64,000 nucleotides of DNA, from positions 15,945,181 to 16,009,180 of the forward strand of contig CAIIXF020000010.1 of assembly GCA_903813345.2 (NCBI GenBank). The letters are read 5' to 3'. The position numbers and the translations under genes were made by a program. Below the pieces are notes generated by a model. The model saw only the letters and a list, made by a program, of their open reading frames with translations. It was not told where the DNA came from and made no database searches. Positions within the stretch are counted from its first letter, which is position 1; each line of letters starts with the position of its first letter. Below, one piece after another: positions 26,260 to 39,400 of this stretch. Origin of the DNA: Owenia fusiformis (lineage: Eukaryota; Annelida; Polychaeta; Sabellida; Oweniidae).

Positions 26260-26637
26260 CTAAACAATGCCAGGAATTTTGGTAAACGACCAGAGAAAGT
26301 TGTATATGGCCTGGTGCTTACGAAATGATACATTGGCAAGGGAAGGATTTTGTTGATTTTCATTATGATTCTGGAAGCCAGCTTTCCTCAGTAGACATGC
26401 TATTCTATGTCTAGCTTTTCTGAGTTGTTGATCATTCAACTTCTGTTACTAATTTTCCCAATGGTTAAAGAAGGTCATCTTGGATTTGGTGGTTGTTGTT
26501 TTACCCCAAATGTGCTCTTTTCTAACTTTCCATAACGACTGTTTGGCAAGAGCAAATAGCTCATAGCATGTTTGTATACTAATTAGCGCATCTTGAAACC
26601 AGATATATTTTTGGCTTTTTCCTAAAGACTCAACCAT
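26260..26637 (-). pseudogene. Coding-like minus-strand run with two stops, unrecognised
   Basis: One minus-strand frame runs about 126 codons with only two adjacent internal stops near 26450. Composition is protein-like on both sides of them: upstream SQKYIWFQDALISIQTCYEL, downstream QQLRKARHRIACLLRKAG. I recognise no family. It could be a worn gene fragment, part of an old transposon, or chance. No splice sites were found that would remove the stops. Confidence 0.25.
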
Positions 26638-26892
26638 ACATTTAGGTTAGTATTACAACCATCAAACAGATCTTTTGACTCAAGTTTCTACCAAAATCCC
26701 TTTTCATATCTTCCAGTTCTTACAACATCGCACCTATTATATATCTGCACATTTCTACACTTTTTAATATAAACTTTCTCATAAATCAGCATTTCTTTAA
26801 CAAGTTTACATTCTCAATATACGTATGTCTGTTTTCTCAGTCCTTTCCGATTCCTCTCTGTTTCCCAGTTAAAAACAGAATTTCTTTCATAG

Positions 26893-27056
26893 CATGGAAT
26901 GTTGCTAGCCACATCACTGACATCCTCTCATCAGAACATGAAGCAAAAGTAATTTCTATCCTTAATGATGAAACCAAACCAACACTCATAGACAAGCTAG
27001 TGATGGGCAATTTGGCATTTCAGAATTGCTTTGGAAAGTTTGGAAAGATAGTTTAA
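26893..27056 (+). CDS. Possible exon, unrecognised
   Basis: After the acceptor-like TTTCTTTCATAG one frame stays open for about 54 codons to a TAA. It reads WNVASHITDILSSEHEAKV, then ILNDETKPTLIDKLVMG and a Phe-rich tail. The peptide looks coding in composition. No family is recognised and no upstream exon is identified. It lies near the minus-strand run at 26260-26637 but on the other strand. It could equally be chance. Confidence 0.25.
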
Positions 27057-30000
27057 AGCAAAGAAATAATATAGAAGAGAAATATTGGTGAAAAGTTCAG
27101 TATATTATGAACTGGAAATGTATAAATTCAAAAATACAAATTTTGGGGGAATTTGTATTACAGTTGCTTAATATTTTACGTGAAGGTGCTTGGTTGAATT
27201 CACATGTCACAATGTTCAAATCCTTAATTAGGCAAGCAACCTCAGCTTTTTTGAGTTCCTTTATTGGGCTTTGTGGTTGATAGTCTTCCTGGAAGAAACT
27301 CTAGATTTTAAGCTACTCTTTTCCTTATATTAGACACTCAGTATTTGTTTATATGGATATCTTTGGGTGATAGTTCTTATGTATATAATAATATTTTAGT
27401 TGGCAGATGTACCAAAGGGCCCTTGAGAGGAGTTGGTTTTATTCTAATACTGGCATTTTCTCATTCAAATCTATTCCCTCTTTACCACCATTTAGTATGT
27501 TCCTTCCATTATTGAATTATTGAGAAATTGATTTTATACCTTTGAGAAACAAGATGGTTCTATATCAAATTCATGCCCTAGATCTATATTTGAAATCAAT
27601 ACATGTACTATCAAGTACACATGAAGTCCTCTTTTAAATATCAAACTTAAAAGATCCAACTTTGGAAATTGTAATATTGATTTAACATGGCAAAGTAACA
27701 AAACATGCAGTAGTCAAATTATAAATTTCTATTTCAAGGTCTGCCTTATGTATGTTCTTGATTTATCATAAAGGAAAACCATCTAGACAATTTCTTTCAT
27801 TGTTCAGAAGGATAATGTAGAGAGATATTTACAGGAGAAAATGTGTAGGCGCTGGCAATAAGGTTTTTAGGCCATCACCTGCTTTTCTCTTTATATAATA
27901 TCTTTTCAGGTTTGCATGACACTGTACATAATCAATGGCACCCTCAATGGGGTTTGCAATCATTCTCCTGGTTTTGGTGTCATATTTCTGCTCCTGAGTT
28001 TATATAGAGGTGTTTCACATGGATTTTAGTGAACCTGAGACTAATAATCCTGATAACTATTCCTAGTGAATAACTATTAGAGTTCACGAACCCATTGACC
28101 TTTCAGTTCAAATCTAGCCAGCCTAGAGTCAACACCACATTTTAGGATTGTGTGGAATATAATTTATGGAGAGATTGAAAAACATGGATTTCATGTCATT
28201 TGGATTAGAATTAAACTATGTGAAAATTGTGCTATGCATGCCTCAGATAAGATAACCATTGAGAATATAATTATTTTGCTTCATATGTCTAGAATCAGTC
28301 AAGTATATTTGACTTTTTGCATCATATCAATGTGAGATATATACCGGAAACCAACCAGAGATTATCATATCACCTGAATACTAACCTCTAATTTGAACAA
28401 GCTCCCTTTGAAAAAATGATGATTTTTCTGCATCATGAAATCACCAGAAAAAATCTCGATTTATGTCTGTTTGCTTTAGGATCTTAAATTTATTTTCCTG
28501 CTTCATTTTGACCTTCATTTTAGTCATCTCCTATATAATATGAATTACATTAGGTATATTTGGAAAATAATGAGAATACAGTACAAATGGAAATAAAGCC
28601 AGAAGTACAGCTTTGTATCATTACCTATCTGGTTGTAAGTGACAGACACAAAGCTTAAGTTGAACTCTCAACATTTTTACTTCCATCCTAGCATGTTCTT
28701 CTTAATGCTTGGAAAATACAATGAAGAAAAACTGCAAGTACTTGTACAAGACATAAACCCTTAGAGGAAAACAAATTGATTTAGATGATTTTAGAAGTTC
28801 ACAATTGCTCGAATACCTCTTGTAGTTGTACAAAAACAAAGAGAACGCAACATGCTAAAATGAGAAAAGCAGTTTCTTTTCCATAAATCTTTTGTGCATA
28901 AATTCAAAATGTTTGAAACTTTTATTTTGTTACAAAGAGTGATTGCTATCTGTAGGATGCCGTTGTTGTTGGCTAAACATGTAGGGCTTGTTTTTATGGA
29001 CTTGATTTACTGGCCACTCTGCCTTCTGTCTCCAGGCATTCAGGAAATGTACCAACTTCTCTAGACTTCTCCCATTCTTTAGCCTTCCCAATAGTTCAGT
29101 TTAGCTCCTTTAAAAGTGAGGTTCATCTACAATGTGGTTCAACCCTTAGGGTTACCATGCCTCTAATGTTCATCATTTTTTCTGTTTCACTTGCTGAGAA
29201 GAGATGAGATGTCAGGGTTTATCATGATGAGAGATACCCCTTACATAATGATACACATACTGTAATTTTATGAAAATAAATTTTAGAGACTGTTAGACTA
29301 ATGTTGATAGCTTCGGGCTTAGTTTGTGGTTTATCCATGAAATAGCAACTGAGATCATCTGTCTCATGATATATGTTTTACTTAAAAAGTCAATTATATT
29401 TACATGCACATGGATAGTGTCATGTAGTTTGAAAGTTTTAGATACTTATTGCTATCTGCTCATCAATGTCCTGTTTGGTAGATTCCTTACTGGCATAGAG
29501 GAAGGGTTGTTAAGTATTCATTCATATAGCCTAGATTTCTGTTATTATGCTGGTGTAAGAAAATTTAGTGTAAATATGACCCCAGTGAGTTCTTTTTAGT
29601 CATTAAGGGTTAAAAAATGTTGATGAATCAAGATAACAGAATTCTAAAAATTGTAGGATTATATCAAAAGTTATCTTGACTCGCTCCAAGTATTCTAATT
29701 AAAGAACATTATTGAGAGCTTTGTTTGGGTAGAATGAATTTTGATCGAATGATCAAGTATGGATCATGGATCGAACCATTGAACCACATGAATCACACCA
29801 TAAGTTTCTTTCTTGAAACTCTCACATGCGTGTTCACCCAGATATGATCATCCCTGTCAGCAATACCTAATGTATTTTCAAGTTTTCATCTTGAGTTACA
29901 TCACTTATAATTGGACTCTCTTGGTCATCATGATGTTATGGTAGATAGGGACATCTTACATAGCATCCTGTATCAGGTTCATTATCTGATCTGTCATTTA

Positions 30001-31340
30001 CATCACTGTGTTCACCTATCTTCCTAAATTGCTCATATGTAGGAGGATTCGCTGGGAGATTGTCATCAACTGTCAATTTGGGTTTCATAATCTAAATCTG
30101 ATTAATATAGCATGTGACTTAAGTCTCACATCAGCCTTTTTGCCTTCTCTTCTCTTGTTGAACTTGTATCAAGTGATGGATTTCCCAGAAGACTATAGCA
30201 GGTGAAGATGATCTGAATTTTAATTAATTTCACATCTTTGATCTCCAGACTCAACATTTACTCTACAACTAAGCATATCATGATAGAAACTTAATAGATG
30301 TTGGGAACTCATTAGGACGAAGATTAACTAATGAAAATTGACAAGTCTCATGAGATAAGGTCTGGTGTTTACAAAAAGGCAGCCAGAGATTATGTGACTC
30401 CTCCAGCTTCTGTTACAAACCTGACCCCAGGAGTCTGACAATCTCATAGAATACTAGGTCAAGATTTAGTTTGTATGCGAAACTAACTATAGCTTTGGTA
30501 TCTGATTAGTTTTTTTTAAACTTCTGTGTTAGTACCGACTCCATATGTTTGATATAATTATGGTGCCGGAAATACATTTTGGAGGATGGGAAGAGATTTG
30601 GTATAAGAATAAGGAAATTGCAGTTCTTACTTGTTCTGAGGGAAATGTTGGGAAGTCTGGACCATATGGGCCTAAACTATGAAATGTATTTCTGTAAATG
30701 TATCTGGATAGAAGGTTACACTTTTCAGTGTTTAATTTTGCTTCCTCTAAAGATAATATCTCCAGTAATGTTTTAGGCTGTGACCCTCTGGGTAATAGAA
30801 TGTACGAGGCACAGGAACTTATATCTTGACCTGGATCCCAAATGTTGGGAAGACATTCCAGAGCAATTCTCTGAAGATAAGTCTGAGATCTCTCAACACT
30901 TCTAGTCATTGTAACAAATGTCCAGTTAGGCCACTGCAATCAGAGAACCTTCTACCAGGATTCCTTAGCAGATGTTTTCAAACTTTCTAGGCTATTTTCC
31001 TGCTTTTCTTGTCTCTATTTGAATGGAGTGTCTAATTTTCTTTCATTTTTATATGAGTTTGAAGTTCACCTGTATACCAACTAACTTTATTTTGCTTATT
31101 TTAGAAGTTGCCATTGTTTTTTTCTTATTAATAGATGCTTGATTTCAGCAAAGGGAAACTGTTTTCAATTAAGTTCATGTTTTTTTTCCACTGATATGAT
31201 TTAGATTATCTTGAATGTGAAATTGTGTTTCTTTCGGTGTGCCAAATATGCTATGTTTATCATAAACAAGTGGATGTTCATCATATTTTGAAATCTGTGA
31301 TTCCAAAAGGGAATAACATTTCATAGCAGCTGGCATTTAC
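27057..31340. other. Stretch without confident genes
   Basis: No supported exon. The longest frame, 136 codons on the minus strand at 30529-30939, has a plausible composition but no recognisable motif, homologue or splice context, so it is left as an unassigned open frame. Confidence 0.45.
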
Positions 31341-31521
31341 TTGAAACAGATTTCCAATTACATCTGGAATCCGCCACTGGATTGGAAAATGATGTATTTT
31401 AGAAATTTGACAATACCAGACCAATGTTAGTCAGTTTTTTTTATTTTATTTATATTAGGCTGGACTTGATAAGTCAGTGGGGTATGTTAATCATTTCCCT
31501 TTACTATTAGTGACTTGACAA

Positions 31522-31717
31522 CTCTAGTCCTGCTGCCAGGACTGGACTACTCTAGTCCTGCTGCCAGGACTGGACTACTCTAGTCCTGCTGCCAGGACTG
31601 GACTACTCTAGTCCTGCTGCCAGGACTTGACTACTCTAGTCCTGCTGCCAGGACTGGACTACTCTAGTCCTGCTGCCAGGACTGGACTACTCTAGTCCTG
31701 TTGCCAGGACTGGACTA
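31522..31717 (+). repeat. 28-bp dyad iterons, left arm (7 copies)
   Basis: Seven head-to-tail 28-bp units, nearly identical. Each contains the perfect dyad AGTCCTG-CTGC-CAGGACT, and adjoining units create a second dyad, GGACTA-CTC-TAGTCC. Regular dyads next to a transposon tip are typical of protein-binding arrays. The last unit has a CTGC to TTGC change. An inverted array of nine units sits at the mirror position in the right arm. Confidence 0.95.
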
Positions 31718-31892
31718 CTTTAGATCAGTAGTAGATTTAATTTTGCTGGCAAGACTGACAAATCTAGCTTTAAACCAAGAATTGACTTTTCATTGAAGTA
31801 TAAATAGGATAATTAAATAGGTTATGATTTTTTATTCTCTATCAATATAGAGAATAATAATATAAAATAACATCATGTTTGTTTTAATATTT

Positions 31893-32345
31893 TTATTTCA
31901 GAAAATACTATGTTACAGGGTGTTTCAATTCTATTTCTAATATCTGTACAATCACACATGTAATGCATTTGTCTTTAATTCAATTACAAAAGTAGGTTCT
32001 GTTCTTATGAAGTGTTTATTTACATGAATTGTGTGATAATATCATCATGGTTATTTCAATAAAGTTATATATTTTATTTCAGGAAATACTGTGTTACAGG
32101 GTGTTTCAAATCTATTTCTATATCTGTACAATCACACATGTATTAAACATGAAATGCATTTGTCTTTAAATTCAATTACAAAATGACAAAAATAGGTTCT
32201 GTTCTTATGAAGTGTATATTTACATGAAATGTGTGGTAGTATCACCATGGTTGTTTTAATAAAGTTATATTATTTATTTCAGGAAATACTATGTTACAGG
32301 GTGTTTTGATTCTATTAAAATATGTACTGTATTTGTCTTTAATTT
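31893..32345 (+). repeat. Subterminal tandem repeat, unit about 180-200 bp (left arm)
   Basis: Units start at TTTATTTCAG(A/G)AAATACT near 31893, 32073 and 32273; the third is truncated. Each contains a TGTTACAGGGTGTTT word, TCTGTACAATCACACATGTA and a CAATAAAGTTATAT word. The mirror set at 54495-55046 has four units. Confidence 0.85.
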
Positions 32346-32757
32346 GATATTTGACAATAAGGAAAATGCTATAATCTCCATAATAATTGCACTTTTTAAC
32401 TTGTATATTTTACTGTACTTCCAGGTGATGGTGTTTTGCTATGCTTTCTTCTTCAACCTCACCAAGCTTTAACTACTCACCATCTACACCTTAGACCTTT
32501 ACCAACTACCACAATAAACTAACTGTCTGTCTGCCTGCCTGGTGTGCTTATCCTGTGTAGTACCTACACCCTCACCCTCACCCTGCATGCTAACAAAGCA
32601 ACAAGATTATAGATTGTAGAACTAGATAGATAGTCTGACTGTTTACTTCTTTTACACTTTCTGCACCTTTATTGTAGCTTGCTATTCATGTAATCCCCAT
32701 GTAAAACCTGCAATATTCATGACATTACTGCATTGCAGCATTGTTAGTTGACTGTAA

Positions 32758-33414
32758 CATCCAGCAATGTTTAAATAATAATGGAAAAGATTAGTGCATA
32801 CTGACATAAAACTAACAAGTGTGTTGTAAATTGTACTGAAAACGTCAGTGTCATTTTTGAAGTTCAAACAATGACTTTAGCAGATTTATGATGTCATCAA
32901 TTAACGTTGAAAAATTATGAACAGTTAGGCATCAAAAAGTTATCATTTAAACTTGAAGCAATCTGAAAATATATTCAGAAAAATATTAATTAAGGATGTT
33001 CAATTCCAGAAAATGTGATCCCTAGTATTAGAAATGTCGATGAGTGAAAATCAAGTTTTAAGATGTGTTTCAAATATTTTCAAAATTGGTCAAGTTTTTC
33101 CGATTGCTTCAACCAACTGATGTCTAGTGACAGTATCAATATTTGTAACCGTGCTCATCACATAGAATGGTCACAAGGAATGAGCGAGCTTAAAACATTG
33201 AACCCCATGTATACAGGTTTAGTTAACCTTAAATGCACATAGCGTAATATTAATATCAAAAGCATTAACAATCAAATGATAAATGCTAAAAGTGTTATAC
33301 CCTCGATGTCAAACATGTATACAATGATGTTATACAGCAGAGGTTAATTAGTGTATCCCCAATCACCTAATCACCAGGAAATCTTCCCTTGATCAGAATA
33401 CTTTTTGATGATGA
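32758..33414. other. Spacer between left arm and the ParB-like gene
   Basis: About 650 bp of AT-rich DNA containing the 3' flank of the minus-strand gene. I found no canonical AATAAA on the minus strand here. Confidence 0.5.
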
Positions 33415-36400
33415 TTAGTTCTGTTTTTTGAATTCCCTTTTAATGTATTGCTTTTGTGAGTTTAACAATTTCTGGAATTTTGCTGAAAGGTGTATGTCCG
33501 AAAGGGGTTGTCCGTCCACCGTTATGCTTATATCTACGTCAATATCTCCGTCATCTGCTTGGCCTTGTGAATTAACAAATTTGTGAAAGCTCCTTGACGT
33601 ACTGACATTCCATTTTTCATCTGAAAATTAACATGTGAAGTATTTTGTTACAATAAAATCTTTTGCTAAATTGTTTATATTTCAATTGATTTTAAAACAT
33701 TATACAAATAGCATGATAGCGGCTGTCATTTTGGCACTATTTCTTGGAAAGGTGGCAGTCACTATTTGTTCATTATATACCCCATAGTACTCTGTAAACA
33801 AAAAAAGAATAAGAAGTCTTAATTTCAAGATTTAATGCTTACATGTTCTTAAAGGCATTTGCCAGGTTCTGAAAGGCATTTGCCATTCAACCCCTATAAT
33901 CCCTGCTAGAGGCACTAGAAGGTAGATAAAAAAAGTTAATGACTGTTGATATGACGTAACTGGTACTTAATAGTGCGTTTTTATGTAAGCAGGGATTTGG
34001 GACTTTAAGGGTGTTTTAAGTTTATCTATTTCACATCATGTGACCATGACTAAGCCAATGAGCATCTAGAATACATATGGGGTACTATATTAATATACAA
34101 ATAGTGACTGTCATAGAGGGAAATAGTGAAAAATAACCAGTTCACTGACATGTTCCCGAGGCTGCAGTCACTGGTGATTAGTACAATTCATCTTCCATGA
34201 TACTAGCATCTTCCCCACTAGAGATTTATATATTAGGATTTTCCAAAAAATGATTTCGTATCATGCGAGCATAATTAAGCCACTAAGCATTTTGATTACT
34301 AATAATAAAAATAAGTTTACCACAAAATTCATTCAAACTGTCCAGGGTGACAATGTTGCGATTCACCGCCTCTTCCCATGTCACCTGGCTAATCTCATTC
34401 CATTCATGAATGAGCTGTGTCTGCCTCTGCTTTAAGTTCAGCCAGCTCTCTGCGTTGTGAAGTGGCCCAGTACTTGCCATTTGGAGGGCCTGGCGCCTTA
34501 TCTCTCGATCGACGGAATTGCTAGTGATTCTCTGGAAGAACTGAAGATAAATATGCATTTAGTAAAACTAGTTACTGTAGTTCAACAGTCATGACATTGG
34601 TAATTCTCGTTAATAAATGAAACCCTTTTTATTTCTTTTAGTCTTTTACTAAATTCTGTTCCCTTTGATCACGTCATTAGTGAGCACAAATAATAGTCAC
34701 AGCTAAATGCTCGCCATCTCTGTACTGTGTGCTGTGATGGGCATCTAATCTCCAGCAGATCAACTCTACTGTACCCTGCGAGTCGAGTTAGAAGACGAAG
34801 CTCTCTTTTAAAAAGCGAAGTTGAACGAATGCAAACGAAGGGTAACACTACTGCTACTGTTATTATTTTGAGCAATTGAAGTTACATTTCATATAAGATG
34901 GTACCAGCTTCTGGACCTAATAAACATCTGACTGTATTGTTAGTGAGCATTTTTTTCTGTAACTTATAAAAAACTAAATACCTTCTGAGGAATGGACCCA
35001 TTGGGATTTCTGGCCTCGTACATTGTAAATGCCTCCTCCACACGGGCCCATTCCTCATCCTGCAGTCTGGACACAGCAATGATGACAGTCATGCTTTCCT
35101 CCTTTAGAAGCTACAAAACAAGCTAAACTGTCAGTTTACAATATAAACGAATATACAGGATCAATAGTTTCACCCTTTTAAAAAGGAATTTTTTATCATT
35201 AAAATTCTATTGACGCCTTGTATTGACTGTTGCATGTACTTCTTTATACATTTTTATATATTCTTTGTTATTGTTATAAACGTTTAGGCCATGCACTAAT
35301 GATCAGTGGGCGTGCCAATAAATAAATAAAATGTATCATTACATGATTGCATTAGTCACAGTTAAATATGTAAATAGGAATGGACCAGAGTAGTTGCACA
35401 AATATTATTCCCAAAGTCTTTACATTATTAAAACATGTTGAACTTATTATAATGCAGAAATATCATAAAACTAAGTTTTCAAAATCGCACTATTCTCGAA
35501 TTTATTACATCATGACATTGATAATGATAATGTTTACCTTTGATTCAATTGTGCCAAAATGCTGTGCTAGTTTTGTTCTCAAAATTGTGATAGGTATGTC
35601 TCTATTCTTTAAGAACAAGTCACGCGCCTGCCGACATCGATCCTAAAAGTACAAATCCATTCATAAATGTTAACTAAAAAGTATCAATGAATCAATCTGA
35701 AATTGATGAATTCAAACTTTGTTAAAAAGTTTAAAGAGTAACTATGCATGTTTAATTTTTTTTAAATCAAATGAAGGATAAGAATCAATGCAATTTCTGT
35801 CATGCAATTACCTGGAAAGTTAATTTAAAGGTTGCCATTTTGCTATTGTGGTCATTTGCGATAGCTCTCGCCTCTTCAACGTCAAGGCCCATATAAATAT
35901 GGACGGTAACTGTGCTGGAAAAACATAACAAAGTCATTGCAAAAACTAATTTTTTGTTTCGAAATGTATGATCAACCTGAAATGACAATTTTGTCACATA
36001 TTTGGCTTTATGTAATCTTCCTTCTCAAAAAGTCAAATAGGAGACAGGGGCGTAGTTTTCTGTGCGATCTTGGCATTCAAAAGTTTCAAATGAGATGTGG
36101 CGTACGTTTTAAAGCTATTTTTCTTCTATCTAATACTTTTATTTATATATTTTTTGCGTTTGTTATGCGTTCTCAGTTGGAAATAATTGCCTCATTTTCC
36201 TCATGACAGTAGTAGTGTGATGCCCCCCCCCCAAATAAATATAAGTTCAGGTCGTTTGGATCTATACGATCTGTTGGGATCAAAAGTTTCAAATGAGATC
36301 AGCCTACGTTTTAAAGCTATTTTTCTTCTGTTTAATCGCTTTATTTTTTATATTTTTGGGGTTTGTTATGCGTTCGCAACCCTTGTTATGCCTATTCATT

Positions 36401-39400
36401 GCAGAAATAAAGTCAGCATATAATCATATTTATTCCATAATAACATGTTTTCCCTGGGAAAATAACAGGGAATAAAAGTGTTATTTGAAAAATCCCGTAT
36501 CAGATCCCGTATCAGCCAAAATCCCGTATCAGATCCCGTATTGGATCCCGTATCAGCAAAAATCCCGTATCAGATCCCGTATCAGAAAAATTGAAAAAAA
36601 ATATGATGAAATAAATAGGTTATTGATGGTCGTGATGGAATATGGATTTATTCCTTGAGAAAATATGATATTGGCCTCAGAAAATATCATATTGACACTC
36701 GGGCTATCGCCCTCGGTCAATATGATATTTTCCTTGGCCAATATCATATTTTCCCTCGGAATAAAATCCATATTCCATCCCTCCCATTAAATAACCTCTA
36801 TAAATTGAGACATATTAGTAATTGTTATTTGTTTGAATTTATAATATGAAGTAAATTACCCTAAAATCTCAGTTGGAAATAATTGTCTGACTTTCCTCAT
36901 GGCAGTAGTAATATGATGCCCCCCCAATAAATACAAGTTCAGTTTGCTTGGATCTATACGATCTGTTGGGATCATTTGTTGGTCCTTCCACAAAGCGACG
37001 ACGGGAAGAATGGTTGACAATCTGGTGTTGTTGGCAATGAGCCTCTGATAAAGGACCTGCATGAAAATATAAAAGAACAAGGTGAAAGTCCTGCTTACAA
37101 AAAACTTGTTCACCGAATCAACATTATGTGGATGTCATTTCTTTGGTCATTCTTTTTACTACCTATTGAGTCCCTATTGCGTTCATCATTTTCGGAATAT
37201 AATATATGACATTTTGATTGATCTCTCAGGTTACTGTACAATGCATTTTTGGGGAGTCTCAGTTATTTCCTCAGTTAAAATCAATTAAATGATTTACAAA
37301 CACTTTAATATTTTGAATGTTTGCATTATGTATTTCATTCACATCTATAATGGTGATATGTGCTTAATGAACATAAAACTTACATTCACCCAGGACTCAT
37401 TCAACTCCCTTACTCGGTGGGCTGGCAACGCATTGTTAATAGTGTCTATTGGCACTGTAAACTCTCCTGAAACATGACAACATTGATATTGGTTTGACAA
37501 AACACTATTGGACAAAGATAGATGCGTTTTAGCTTTTGAAAGATAACATGCAGGTAACACTAAAAGACCGATCGCAGACCAGTCAGCCTCTCCGCTTAGT
37601 TCCGAGGGAAAATATGATATTGTCCAAGAAAGATATCTTATTCCATAATAACAACTTTTCCCAGGGAAAATAACAGTGAATAAAATTGATATTCAAAAAA
37701 TCCCGTATCAGATCCCGTATCATAAATATTCCCGGGGATTTTTTCATTTTTCGATATGTTTTAAAGCTTCTCAATTAAAGTTGAAAACGTTATATGATCA
37801 ATCAAACTGTATCATGTCACCATCATTGGGTGATGACAAATCGATATTGAAAATAATAAGTAAGTTTCAGAAAAAATATTATAGAATAAATAGGTTATTG
37901 ATGGTCGTGATGGAATATGAATTTTTACCTCTAGAAAATATGATATTGGCTTCGGAAAATACGATATTTTCCTCTGCCAATATTATATTTTACCTAGGAA
38001 TAAAATTCGTATTCCATCCCTCCCATTATATAACCTCTATATATTGACCGACTTTATTAAGAGAAAAGAAAACGAACAGAAACAGGTTCAACATGTTACA
38101 TAATGTGGGGATTCAGTATTTTTATAATAATTATGAAATCATATTATTATCACAATTTCAGCTATTATGAACAAGTTTTAAAATAGAAACGACTTCTAAT
38201 TTTGGATTGTTCTATTAAGGGATCTGATACAGGATGCAATTCGGGATATTTGGAATATCAATTGTATTACTATTCCATTATTTTGGAATAATTGAATATT
38301 ACCCTATTCCCTCGAAATATCGCAAGATCTCAAATTGTAAAATTTGTTTCAGACGCCGAACCCCGTCCAATGACTACAACAATTGTATTATCAATTTTAG
38401 TTTCATGATTAGATTGTTTCCTCACTTCCGAGGAACACTTGAGGGTCAAAATTCATAAAATCAGGATATCGATGTACCTTTAAACTTCTCTTCAAACTTT
38501 GACGTCTGGATTTTATCTGCCACAGATTTACATATTTTATTTGGGTGATCCAACACTTCTGCGATTGTCCTCTTTCTCTTACTTGGAGGTACATCAATGC
38601 CTGGGTAATCAAAATAAACGTAACCACTTAATTCTATTTAAAGGTGCAACAATTAGTTCAGAGGGGCCTTCAACGATCATATACCAATGTCAAAATATAT
38701 TTAAGTTTGATATTTCATCAAGACTAACATATACAATCTTATGGAGGCCCTGTAGGAGCTTTTGTCAATTCAAAGGTCAGCCAAAGGTCAACTTTCAAAC
38801 TTAAGGTCATATAATGACTCGGGAAAACTTGTGGATGAGGGTTGAAATGTGGGGTGAAACGTCTTGATAAAATAATTGAATTCAAAAAAATTATCAGCGG
38901 AACGATTGAATCTGTTCTATTCTTATTAGAGTTCTTTCTCAATTACGTCGTCCCTGTGGCCATGATAAGGAATTTATATTTGATAAAATGAATCAAAACT
39001 ATTAGAATATTTTGCTTGTGTATTTCCATCTTGTTTTCAAATTATATGCTTATCATAACGTATCTAATGGAATTGGGTCATTACTTAATATATTATGCAG
39101 CAAACTGTACATATGATTTGTTCGTATTTAATGAATTTTCCTCGTCCGCCATTTTTATATAGTTGCTCACCGTGGGTATGGGATATTTTGACATGTTATC
39201 TTGAATTTCTTAGTACTCAAATAATGTTGTTACTTGATCTTTTTCATATTCAGTGTATAACTTTTTAAATCTTCCGATATATTCCTTGAATAGAAAAACA
39301 CATACTTTTTAGAATTGACCTGATTTATTATCAAAATTTTGTATTTTATTTAATCACAGATCTAGATTGAAATTAATACTTACCTAGGCAATCAGCCATG

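Larger units (their letters stand above)
31345..32757 (+). repeat. Left inverted arm of the 24-kb element
   Basis: About 1.41 kb, matching the right arm (54103-55623) in inverse orientation. From the tip inward: unique tip of about 175 bp, seven 28-bp dyad units (31522-31717), an AT-rich spacer, 2.5 tandem units of about 180 bp (31893-32345), and a unique part with CACCCTCACCCTCACCCTGC at about 32570-32587. Similarity weakens after about 32690 through small insertions and ends near 32757. Confidence 0.9.

Noticed and set aside
28100-28125. tRNA B-box-like GTTCAAATC
   Set aside because: No A-box or cloverleaf can be formed around it. No tRNA gene was found in the window.
30529-30939. 136-codon minus-strand open frame as a gene
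   Set aside because: It is long for this base composition, but there is no recognisable motif, splice context, promoter or partner. Kept only as an unassigned frame.
34669-34875. 68-codon minus-strand frame in an intron of the ParB-like gene
   Set aside because: The flanking exons join cleanly without it (34982-35110 to 34321-34540 in phase 0), and it has no matching splice sites.
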